Shown: positions 55,789 through 64,000 of the stretch, piece by piece
Numbering within the stretch: the stretch's first letter is position 1
How the letters are laid out: each line of letters begins with the position of its first letter
Source: Ursus arctos
Lineage: Eukaryota > Chordata > Mammalia > Carnivora > Ursidae
DNA length: 64,000 nt
Reading direction: 5' to 3'
NCBI RefSeq assembly: GCF_023065955.2
Contig: NW_026622797.1
Location: 54,123,689-54,187,688, forward strand
Made by a program: the position numbers and the translations under genes
Notes under the pieces: model-generated
The model's database searches: none
Told to the model about the DNA's origin: nothing
What the model saw: the letters and a program-made list of their open reading frames with translations, nothing else

Positions 55789-55989
55789 GGGGCGCCTGGG
55801 TGGCTCAGTTAAATGTCTGCCTTCTGCTCAGGTCATGATCCTAGAGTCCTGGGATTGAGCCTCTGCATCAGGCTCCCTGCTCAGTAGGGGGTCTGCTTCT
55901 CCCTCCGCTTTTCCGTCTGCCTCTCCCCCCACCTACCATTTGTGCTCTCGCTCTCAAATGAATAAATAAAATCTTGAAAAAAAAAAGTA
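55789..55989 (+). mobile_element. Can-SINE with TSD
   Basis: GGGGCGCCTGGGTGGCTCAG, TCTGCCTTCTGCTCAGGTCA and the tail AATGAATAAATAAAATC with poly(A). AGCCAATTC at 55778-55786 and 55990-55998 is the TSD core. Confidence 0.97.
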
Positions 55990-56082
55990 AGCCAATTCTA
56001 GAAGACAAAGCTTAAAATGGCTGACAAGGTGGAAGTACCAGATACCTGTGAAGTCAGGAAAATTTGTTCAAAGTCTACTTAA

Positions 56083-56262
56083 GAAGCACCTGGGTGGCTT
56101 AGATGGTTAAGCATCTGCCCTCAGCTCAGGTCATAATCCCATGGTCCTGGGATAGAGCCCCACATCAGGCTCCCTGCTCGGTGGGGAGCCTGCTTCTCTT
56201 TCCCCCACTCACTCGCTCACTCGCTCGCTTTCATGAATAAATTAAAAAAAGAAGAAGAAGAA
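56083..56262 (+). mobile_element. Can-SINE
   Basis: GAAGCACCTGGGTGGCTTAG, GCATCTGCCCTCAGCTCAGG, CTCCCTGCTCGGTGGGGAGC and a tail of AATAAATTAAAAAAAG followed by AAG units. The TSD is unclear. Confidence 0.95.
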
Positions 56263-56438
56263 GTAGTAAAACTATAAGTCACCTCCTCGGCCGCGCTCAG
56301 TTATACAACTGTCTTCCATGACAACAGCAGCAGGCAGGAAGTATGCTCATGGAGTGGTTGAACTGGAGGTACTCTCCATTCATAGACGTAAGGCCTGGCT
56401 GAGAGATTGGGGCCCCCTTTCTCCCTTTTGCTCAGGGT
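56263..56438. other. unique sequence
   Basis: No repeat recognised in this short stretch. Confidence 0.35.
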
Positions 56439-56457
56439 ATATATATATATATATATT
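56439..56457. repeat. (TA)n microsatellite
   Basis: A short TA run is visible directly. It adjoins the tail of the tiny L1 and probably grew from it. Confidence 0.9.
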
Positions 56458-56500
56458 TAATGATTTTTTATTATGTTAGTCACCATACAGTACATCAGGT
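56457..56500 (-). mobile_element. very short young L1 3' end
   Basis: TTTTTATTATGTTAGTCACC, then ATACAGTACATC, is the reverse complement of the last bases of the carnivore L1 seen at 34625-34665. It is only about 44 bp long. Confidence 0.6.
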
Positions 56501-57250
56501 GGCTTATGTCCCTCTAGGTGGAAGAGGGAAAGAGTCATTGATTGGGAGACTGATCACTGTGTGTGTGTGTGTGTGCGCGCTCGTGCACATGCTCACCTGC
56601 ACACCCATGTGCCCACACATGACTGTGCACATACACATATGTGCATGTGCACCTCTGGGTGCACCTAGATTATGTACTTACTATATGTCATGCACTGAAT
56701 ATTATCTAACTTTTTATCTGAGAACAGGCTAAGATGAAATAGGATGAAGCAGGAAGTCTGCAAATCATATATTCTCATTTGTGACAAAATGTAGTAGGTA
56801 ATTAAAATGATTCTAAAATGTGAAGCCATATATTAATTTATTCTTTCAACAGAAAAAGATATTGAGCAATACTACATTGAAAGTCTTTAAAAATAGGCTT
56901 GGCGTTGCTTTTCAAAAGGATGATTGACATGACCTTAGAGGATGGAGAAAATCAAGTAGATGTTAACCTTGTTATTATCTTTATAAGAATTGGTTAAATA
57001 CAGATTATATATCTCAAGAAACTCAGTTATTACCCATGACCCAGTATGACTTGCTTCTATTAAAGGATAGCATGAAGAAAAAAAGAAAATGAACTTTTAT
57101 GTGGCTATATAGTTTTAAATAATGAATTAGAAATTGTCAGTTATTCCTGCATGATACTACCTTTTTTGAATCTGAAGAATTGCGATGGTTTTTAACATTA
57201 ATACCTTTTATCTATAGTGAAAAACACTGCTTAGAACTTAGAATGAATAG
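56501..57250. other. unique sequence with a GT run
   Basis: A GT/GC run lies at about 56559-56581. Otherwise no gene or repeat recognised. Confidence 0.35.
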
Positions 57251-57438
57251 AGGCGCTTGGGTGGCTCAGTAGTTCAGTGTCCGCCTTTAGCTCAGGTCAT
57301 GATCTCAGGGTCCTGGGGTAGAGCCCCGCATTGGACTCACTGCTCAGCGGGAGTCTGCCCCTCCCCCTCCTACTTACGTTTGTGCGCACATGTGCTCTCT
57401 CTCTCTCATAAATAAGTTTAAAAAAATCTTTAAAAAAA
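57251..57438 (+). mobile_element. Can-SINE
   Basis: AGGCGCTTGGGTGGCTCAGT, TCAGGTCATGATCTCAGGGT, CTCACTGCTCAGCGGGAGTC and the tail CATAAATAAGTTTAAAAAAA are present. The TSD is unclear. Confidence 0.96.
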
Positions 57439-57549
57439 GAATTTAAAACGAGGAACAAATGTGATATCATTTGAGCATTTGAGATAGTTGGGACATGTCA
57501 TCACCTTTATTCACAGATGTTAAAATAGTTACTATGGCACTTTTAAGCA

Positions 57550-57675
57550 TTGAACTTGAAATTGAGAGCCTTAATTCGGAGTCTTGACTCTGCTACATGG
57601 AGCATTTGTGAGCTTGTTGGAACACTTATTGTGTCTGGACTTCAGCATGCTTACCTATCAAATAAGAGGTTTAAA
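57550..57675 (+). mobile_element. MIR SINE fragment
   Basis: GAGTCTTGACTCTGCTACAT, 'TTTGTGAGCTTGTTGG', GCTTACCTATCAAATAAGAG follow the forward MIR core, diverged. Confidence 0.6.
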
Positions 57676-58935
57676 ACTGTATTTTTCGTAGCACTCTTGT
57701 GTTTATAATCTGAGGAAGAAGTCTTCCCTAATGATAAATTTTGCCAGTTGGTCCTAAATTGTCACTTAAAAATGCTTTTAAAGTTTTAAAATTCTGTAGT
57801 TATTTTATTATTTACTCTCCTTTTTTCTCTATCTCCTCTCTTGCCTCCCTCTTTCCCTTCCTTCTTCCTTTCTAAAAAATAGATTTAATAAATCACAGAA
57901 AAAGAAATCCCAAGAGAGAGCAGCTTCTGGGTAGTTAATTCAGCCACTCAATGATGACAACATTTGGAAATCACATTCTTATCAAATTTTCACTCCCTTT
58001 CCTCAGCACATTGACTTAGTTTTGACTAGTATCCCTCTGTTTCATGGAAATATGAAACACAACAACGTCTAGCAGAAGAGAGGTAGCTTTCTCAGTATGT
58101 CTCTTTGTATCTGTCAGAAAATTAATACCACTGCCTCCCCTTCCAAACTTCTCCTTATGTATCATTGGCCAGAATTGCTTCACAAGTTTATGCCTAATTA
58201 ATCATTGGCAAGGAAAATGGAATCATCATGAATGAATTGGGCCAGTTAGAAAAACATCCCACTCCTCCGGAGTTGGGATTAGAGCCCTTCTTTCTTCCTG
58301 CTTTATCTTGAGAAGAATGGTGTCTTCATGTAGGATTTGCCTCATCTCTTTACTGTATCTGTAGATACTCATCTTCCACCTGGAAATTCCATTCTCAGTT
58401 TTCTGCCAGGAAAATTTTTGTTTATCTTTTAGTACACATTTTGGATATTACTTTGGAAAGGATCATCATGATGAGGAATAAAATCACATAAGTCGATACA
58501 TTCAAGTTTAAATAACATTTTAGAAATAGTCTTTAAATTCTGAAGAAAAACATGCTTGCAATAAAAACAAATCAGCATATGAGAATAATAAAAAAATAGT
58601 CATTGAATGTCAACTGGTGTCAATAAGATATAATGGGAAGCAAATATTCTGGTTCCCTGAAACATCTGGGTCACTAACACATATTTGTACTCACTTGGAA
58701 GGAAACAAAAGCATTAAGGTTTTGAACAAGGGAATTTACAGACTGAAAATGAGGTGGTACAGGACAGCAAGCATTCCTCATACTGTGATGGCATGGCAAT
58801 CCACAATGGTGGATGTGTAGGCCCACTCTGAGTAGAGTAGGCAGCAATCCGGGATGCCAAGAGTTGTTACTGACCACCTCAGTGGAGGTTCGTAGTGGGA
58901 ACCTGAGTAGAATTGGAAAGAGAAAACAAAGAAAA
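57676..58935. other. unique sequence
   Basis: No gene or repeat recognised. Confidence 0.4.
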
Positions 58936-58959
58936 TGGTATGTATGTATGTATGTATGT

Positions 58960-59001
<42 letters not shown>
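58936..59001. repeat. (TATG)n(CA)n compound microsatellite
   Basis: TATG units followed by a long CA run are visible directly. Confidence 0.97.
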
Positions 59002-59003
<2 letters not shown>

Positions 59004-59309
59004 TATACCATCTTTGGGAACTGGCAGACCTGATATTTCTCCCTCTAATCTGGCTGACAGTCTGTGAATGAAGAAACATAAGCAGATTCATATTACTTCA
59101 CTTCCTTTTCTCTCATCTTAGGATATCTGTAAGCACTTAGTCTTGGACTAGGAGAGAGAAAGAATTCAGTTGGCAACCTTTGTAGATTGAATTGGGATCA
59201 TAGCCACTGCAACAGGTCACTACTGGGACCAAATCATTATCTAATTACTTATGAATCCCAAGAAGGTGTGAATCATGCAGGATTTAGAGGAAGAAAGGAG
59301 GTTTTGGGC
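59002..59309. other. unique sequence
   Basis: No gene or repeat recognised. Confidence 0.35.
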
Positions 59310-59535
59310 AACCTTCTCCAGGTAGCCTGCTTTGACCCTGCCCTGCCATGAATGCAGTCACCTTCTCCCTCTGAATGTTCTCTAATTATTATTCTGTATT
59401 TCAGATTGCCTTTTTTTGTATATATATATTTTTCCCCCAATTTCCAAAAGATCATGAATGCCATGAAATCCTATTCATTTTCTATCCTGAGTCTCAAGCC
59501 TTTAATATAGTGGGTGCTCAACATGTGGCCTAATG
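59310..59535 (+). mobile_element. L2 LINE 3' end
   Basis: CCAGGTAGCCTGCTTTGACC, CTCTAATTATTATTCTGTAT, AAGATCATGAATGCCATGAA and AATATAGTGGGTGCTCAACA follow the forward L2 3' end. Confidence 0.7.
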
Positions 59536-59628
59536 TACCCATACTCTATGGGTGCATTCAAGTAGCAGAATGGAGCTGGAGAAAAACACACAACCATGAT
59601 GATTGGCCTCACTTCATGACCACAGACC

Positions 59629-59653
59629 TCGGGGTGGGGGGGGGAGGGGGCGG
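59629..59653. repeat. G-rich tract (possible G-quadruplex)
   Basis: GGGGTGGGGG and GGGGAGGGGGCGG follow each other, with at least four runs of three or more G on the plus strand. Confidence 0.85.
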
Positions 59654-59739
59654 CTTCTAGAGCCTTGCAAAAGTCTTGCTACCTTTCCCTAGAAATTCAC
59701 CCAGTAGAGGATATTATACTTAATCCTTTCTTAAAACTC

Positions 59740-60475
59740 TAATACCGCCACTGTCTTTCACTCTTGGCTGATGACCTTGCTTCCTGTTTCACTGAGGAAA
59801 TAGAAGTCATTGAAGAGAAAGAACTTACACATGCACCCTTACAAGATAGATCAAATTACCTGTATCCATATACTGTGCTTTCCCCTCTTTTACAACTGAT
59901 GGACTGAGGCAATAGACCTCATCCCCTCCTGTTAAGAGTTTCAATCCAAATGTATATCAGCAATATTACTCTTGTTACTGAAACTTTATCAATAGCATAC
60001 AAATATAATATCTTCCATTAGGAAAACCTTTTTTCTCCACCTTCTCTTCAAGCCACTGCATCATTTCTCTGTCCCCATTAATAGCACAACCTTTACTTTT
60101 AGAAAGTGTTGTCTCTCTTGCTGCCTCCATTTCATTTCAATTGCATTTAGATCAGGTTTCTGTTCATACCATGCCGCTCAAGGAGTTCTTGTCAAGGTTA
60201 CTCCTAACTGCTAAATAGCATCCTCATTATATGCAATCTACCAGCTGCACTTTCCACAATTGATCATCTTTCCTCCTTAAAACACTCTAAGCACTTTCTG
60301 GGTTTCAGTTCTTTCTTCTTTTCCTCTGTCTTGACTGGCTGCTCCTACTCAGTCTCCTGAGTGGGTCATCCTCTCCCCAACCTTAGTGGTGAGAGCACTT
60401 CAAGCTGTATGCTTGGACCTTTGCCTTTTCTAGCAACACTCACTCTCTAGATGCCTTATTCAGATTCATGGCATC
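59740..60475 (+). mobile_element. L2 LINE ORF relic, left part
   Basis: TTGGCTGATGACCTTGCTTC, CTGTTTCACTGAGGAAATAG, 'CTTGTCAAGGTTACTCCTAA', 'ATTGATCATCTTTCCTCCTT' and GGCTGCTCCTACTCAGTCTC follow the L2 ORF in order. Stops are many. Confidence 0.75.
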
Positions 60476-60855
60476 TGTCTTAGTCTGCTTGGGCTGCTAT
60501 CAGGAAATATCATAGTCTGTGTGGCTTAAACAATAGGTATTTATTTCTCACAATAATGCAGGCTGGGAAATTCAAGATCAAGGTGCCAGCAGATTTGGTT
60601 CCTAGTAAGAATCCTCTTCCTGGTTTGTAGATGGCTGCCTTCTTGCTGTGTCCTTACATGGCTGAGAGAGAGCTTGAGCTCTGATCTGTCTTCCTTTTCT
60701 CATAAGGACACTAGTATCATCCTGGCAGTCCCTCCCTCATGACCCCATCTAAATCTAATTACCTCCCAAGGGCCCCATCTCCTAATTCCTTCACATTGGA
60801 GGTTAGGGCTTCAACATGTGAATTTTGAGGGTATACAAACATTCAGCCCATGACA
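60476..60855 (-). mobile_element. MLT1 LTR inside L2
   Basis: TGTCTTAGTCTGCTTGGGCT, TGTGGCTTAAACAATAGGTA, TTCAAGATCAAGGTGCCAGC, TTGCTGTGTCCTTACATGGC, ACCTCCCAAGGGCCCCATCT and the end CAGCCCATGACA are a full reverse MLT1 LTR. Confidence 0.95.
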
Positions 60856-61375
60856 CATGTATATTTCCAGCTCCAAGTCATTTATTTAACTGCCTATTTG
60901 ACATCTTCCAGGAGGCTCCTGGCCTACTGCTATTTACCCAGCCTCTCTAATATCCCATGTTCTCCACATGCCCAAGCCGCATCAGATTTCTTGCAACTCT
61001 TTGAGGATGCCAGGCATGCCTCTGCCCCAAAGACTATCTTCTGCCTGCCTGGAATTGTCTTTTCCTACAAAAGTATGGTTTACTTTTTCATTTACTTTAG
61101 ATCTTTGTTCAAATATTCTCTTACCAGGGAGCTTTTCCTGCCAATACCATATAAAATCTGGTCCCTTTTACCCCCCATGCTTTGTTTTTCTTTAAAGTAC
61201 TTTTCCTTACCTTGCATGTATTATTTTTCTTTTTTATCTCTTTTCTCCACTGGTTTTTGAAAAAAGAACTTTGGCTGTTTTGTTCATAGCTCTGTCCTAT
61301 GCATATTGAAGGGGGCCTAGTGCATATCACATGCTCTATAATTATTTGTTTAAAGGATGAATGAATGAACGAAGT
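60856..61375 (+). mobile_element. L2 LINE ORF and 3' end, right part
   Basis: TTTCCAGCTCCAAGTCATTT, CTGCCTATTTGACATCTTCC, CCTGGAATTGTCTTTTCCTA, TTTAGATCTTTGTTCAAATA and 'GGATGAATGAATGAACG' follow the L2 ORF and 3' end. The MLT1 separates it from the left part. Confidence 0.75.
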
Positions 61376-61754
61376 ATTGAATGACTGTACAATTGATGAG
61401 CATGTAATGGTGAATTACTGAGAAGGTAGAGTGTAGCATAGTAAAGTCACATATTGTTGAAAGGCAACTTAAGTGGTTCAGTTGAATTTCCTTATTTTTA
61501 ATATTAAGAACTTAAAACTCAGGAAGTTTAAGAAACCAATTCAAGATTAAATAACTAGAGGCAGAGGTAGTTTTAATTTGTAGATGCTGAGACCCTCATT
61601 CTAATATATATATATATTTGTATATATGCTGGGCTTGTTATTCTTTTGGCTGCTGATAGTATAATTTTATTGAAGCCTCTATAATTCAGTTAAAATCCAT
61701 TAGTGTAAATTTTCAAGAAGCGGATAAGAACATAATATACAGTAAATATATGAT
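61376..61754. other. AT-rich unique sequence
   Basis: Contains a short TA run at about 61602-61616 and otherwise nothing recognised. A MIR-like stretch at 61490-61575 is too diverged to call. Confidence 0.3.
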
Positions 61755-62695
61755 CTTTAGGTCTTTGTCTTACCAAGGATGCCCATCCCCCCCCACTTCT
61801 CTCTGATTTACTATATCTAATGTCCCCAGCCCTTTCCTCATTTCACTCTACCATGCTACCATACCTATTACCGTAATTTCTTCTACTGCTTTTATTGAGA
61901 TGACTTCTGAAGCTGCATCTTGAATCCAGATCTTCCTGTTGAGCTCTGGACTTACCTTACAGGCATTTGTGTTAGATGTCCACCACAAACCGAGGACATT
62001 CCAAAGTGAACCTCTTCGTCTCCTGCCTCTTCGCCAGGGTGCCCACCCCAACACCTCCCTCTGGCAATCCCATTCTTCCTCTGGTATTTAGTGGCCTGTG
62101 GATGGTGCCACCACCGGTTAAAGCAGTAACGCAGCTCTGTGGGAATCACCCCTTAATCTTTCCTCTTGCCTTTCTCCCGTGTCGAATCCGTTGCCAAATC
62201 TGGATGCTCCTTGCAATTGGATCTCTCCAGTTTCTCTTTTTTCCCCCCTATCCCAACATCACGGTCCCTGAATCAGATCCTCATGTCTCTTCCCCTTATT
62301 GCTGCAAAAAGTATCTATCTAGCATAACTTTCCTTGGTGTTCTACAGTGTTGCCACATCTTTTTAAAAAGCAAATCTTGTTCTGCCTCTCCCCTGAATTC
62401 TTTAACAACTCCCTATTGCTTCCAAGAATAAAATTTCAAAGTCTTAATATGACACAAAATGCCCTTTTTGATTTGACCCCTGCAAACCTTTCAAGGCCTG
62501 CCTCCTTGCTTTTCCAAGACTTTCTCCTTTCCAGCAGTGTTAGAACTTGCCGGTGTGTGGTTGTGCCTTGCACTCTTACTCCCTTATAGATTTCGCTCAA
62601 CTTCTCTGTCTGCTACTCCTGCTTCTTCCAAGCTAGGAGCTATCTCTTTCAAAAAACCTCTGTGGTCTGCCTCTTCCCCCCCGGACTGAATTTGA
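61755..62695 (+). mobile_element. L2 LINE ORF relic
   Basis: GAGCTCTGGACTTACCTTAC, AGGCATTTGTGTTAGATGTC, CTTTTTAAAAAGCAAATCTT, AACAACTCCCTATTGCTTCC, AAGAATAAAATTTCAAAGTC and 'GACCCCTGCAAACCTTTCA' follow L2. A second L2 copy or a continuation with a gap. Confidence 0.65.
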
Positions 62696-62734
62696 GGTCG
62701 TTCTTTGGTGTTTGTTTTGTTTTGTTCTGCTTTG

Positions 62735-62768
<34 letters not shown>

Positions 62769-62795
62769 TTGTTTGTTTTGTTTAAAACAAAAGAA
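62696..62795. repeat. T-rich (TTTTG)n low-complexity tract
   Basis: Repeated TTTTG and TTTG units are visible directly. Confidence 0.9.
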
Positions 62796-63005
62796 ATTTA
62801 TTCTTATAGTTTAGGTCAGTAACTCACAACCAAGGTATCAGCAGGATTGGTTTCTTCTGGAGACACCGAGAGAGAATTTTTCTATGCCCCCTGTCCTGGC
62901 TTTTGGTGGTTGAGGGCAATTCTTAGTGTTTGTTAGCTTGCAGATATATCCAGTTTATGTCTCCATTGTCTCATGGCATCCTCTGTGTGTCTCTCTGTCC
63001 ACATT
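62796..63005 (-). mobile_element. MaLR-like LTR fragment
   Basis: AAATTTATTCTTATAGTTTA, AAGGTATCAGCAGGATTGGT, CTTTTGGTGGTTGAGGGCAA and CATCCTCTGTGTGTCTCTCT follow the reverse complement of a mammalian LTR of the same general plan as that at 41993. Confidence 0.65.
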
Positions 63006-63270
63006 TCTCTCTTAACCCCTCCCCCCCACTTTACTGAGATAGAGTTGACATATAATATTGTACAAGTTTAAGGTGTTTAGCGTGATAATCTGATACAGAT
63101 ATATATTGGGAAATGGTTACAATCAGGTTAGAGAACACATCCATCAGCTCGCATGATTACCTTTGTGTGTGGTAAGAACTTTTAATATCTACTTTCTTAG
63201 CAACTTTCAAGTATACAATATGATACTGTTAACTGTAGTCATCGTGTCTCTAGTGTTCTTATTGTGCCTG
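63006..63270 (-). mobile_element. L1 LINE 3' UTR fragment
   Basis: TTTACTGAGATAGAGTTGAC, ATAATATTGTACAAGTTTAA, GGTTAGAGAACACATCCATC and TATGATACTGTTAACTGTAG are reverse L1 3' UTR words. Confidence 0.85.
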
Positions 63271-63329
63271 TCCGTGCATCCATAATAGTATCGCTGAACT
63301 TCCCAGCAGTTGTCAAGTTACCTGTTGAA

Positions 63330-63445
63330 CTCCATTAGACTGTAAGATTATTGAGGGATAGGTTGTGTCCGTATCTCTTTTTTATTTAGCATTTAGAAGG
63401 CTAACTGGCACAGGAGTGTTGATTGCACGAAGGACTGAATGAGAG
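63330..63445 (+). mobile_element. L2 LINE 3' end fragment
   Basis: CTCCATTAGACTGTAAGATT, ATTGAGGGATAGGTTGTGTC and AACTGGCACAGGAGTGTTGA follow the L2 3' end; it may be the end of the relic at 61755-62695. Confidence 0.6.
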
Positions 63446-63699
63446 GTCTACAGAATAGCATCTTCTTGTATGTGTACTGCCATTCAGCGTATTTGATGAT
63501 GATGAGCATTAAAGCTTTTCACTTCACCTCTGACTTGCCTTAACTTTGGCCTAGCCCTATTCATAGTGCCTCCCTGGTTTTGATTATAATTATTATAATC
63601 AAATTATAGTTGCCATTTTTATAGCACTCAAATTCGATATCATACTTAGGGATACATTTTTAAACTCAGCCCCCCTCAAACAAAGAAACAAAAAAACTT
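63446..63699. other. unique sequence
   Basis: Nothing recognised in this stretch. Confidence 0.35.
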
Positions 63700-63832
63700 G
63701 TGAAATTATTGTGATCACATTTCTACAAATGAGAAATAGAGGGGAAGATGAACTTGTCCAAGGTCACACACACGGGAATTCACAAACCCGGAATTCGAAC
63801 CCAGTTCCTTTGGGTCTTTGTTAAGTGTTTTG
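63700..63832 (-). mobile_element. MIR SINE
   Basis: TTTCTACAAATGAGAAATAG, GATGAACTTGTCCAAGGTCA, CACACACGGGAATTCACAAA and ATTCGAACCCAGTTCCTTTG are reverse MIR words. Confidence 0.85.
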
Positions 63833-64000
63833 TGAACATCTCTGTTTGGCTCTATACACCCTATGTACTTTATTTACACTGTTTTAAAAGTCTGCTTGTT
63901 TGTTTTATACACTCCTCAGTTGCCTAGAGAAAAACATTCCAGAGAAAATTCTGTACTTCCTCAGAGTATAGGAGCAGAAAGGAAACTGATAATACTTTTA
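63833..64000. other. unique sequence at window end
   Basis: Nothing recognised. Confidence 0.35.

Noticed and set aside
61976..62431. 151-codon plus-strand open frame
   Set aside because: It lies within a CT-rich L2 relic; the frame is a by-product of low stop density in pyrimidine-rich DNA.

Overview
The window is nuclear DNA from a carnivoran mammal. Copies of the tRNA-derived Can-SINE family are present throughout, with the head 'GGGGCGCCTGGGTGGCTCAG'. Their body and tail type (for example at 17208, ending in CTGTCAAATAAATAAAATC), plus the L1 3' ends at 19838 and 34393, look like the arctoid branch (bear, seal or mustelid) rather than dog or cat. That placement is inference from remembered repeat consensus sequences. 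I find no complete protein-coding gene, tRNA, rRNA or CRISPR array. The window reads as intergenic or intronic sequence built from layered repeats, with some non-repetitive blocks that could be regulatory.

Layout. 1-10 kb: largely unique AT-rich DNA with MIR, MER5 and L2 relics, two old minus-strand L1 pieces, a long TCTA microsatellite grown from a SINE tail, and one complete SINE at 8062. 10-17 kb: a GC-richer unique patch, MIR, and a long L2 relic (14.25-16.6 kb) split by an L1. 17-20.5 kb: a SINE with clear target-site duplication (TSD), a DNA transposon split by an L1, and an old LTR split by a young carnivore L1. 20.5-32 kb: L2 and MIR relics, one SINE and long unique stretches. 32.4-33.9 kb: the best candidate functional block, unique sequence with homeodomain-like words and a well-formed exon candidate (33591-33712) that opens with an ATG. 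34.4-38 kb: one young L1, one L1 with an inverted 5' half (twin priming) carrying an unexplained insert, a further L1 and a SINE. 42.0-51.2 kb: a five-layer nest in which an LTR holds an L1, the L1 holds an MLT1 LTR, the MLT1 holds an endogenous retrovirus, and the retrovirus holds a SINE. 53.9-57.4 kb: five SINEs, an old L1 ORF2 piece and a tiny L1 tail. 59.3-63.4 kb: a long plus-strand L2 relic split by an MLT1 LTR and later insertions.

The endogenous retrovirus (43811-49698) is the most information-rich object. It keeps recognisable protease, reverse transcriptase, RNase H and integrase marks of class III (ERV-L-like) type and an env-like 3' part with a gamma-type transmembrane region. It has many stops, no visible 5' LTR, and is non-functional as it stands. 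All family names come from visible motifs and memory of consensus sequences; no database search was run.
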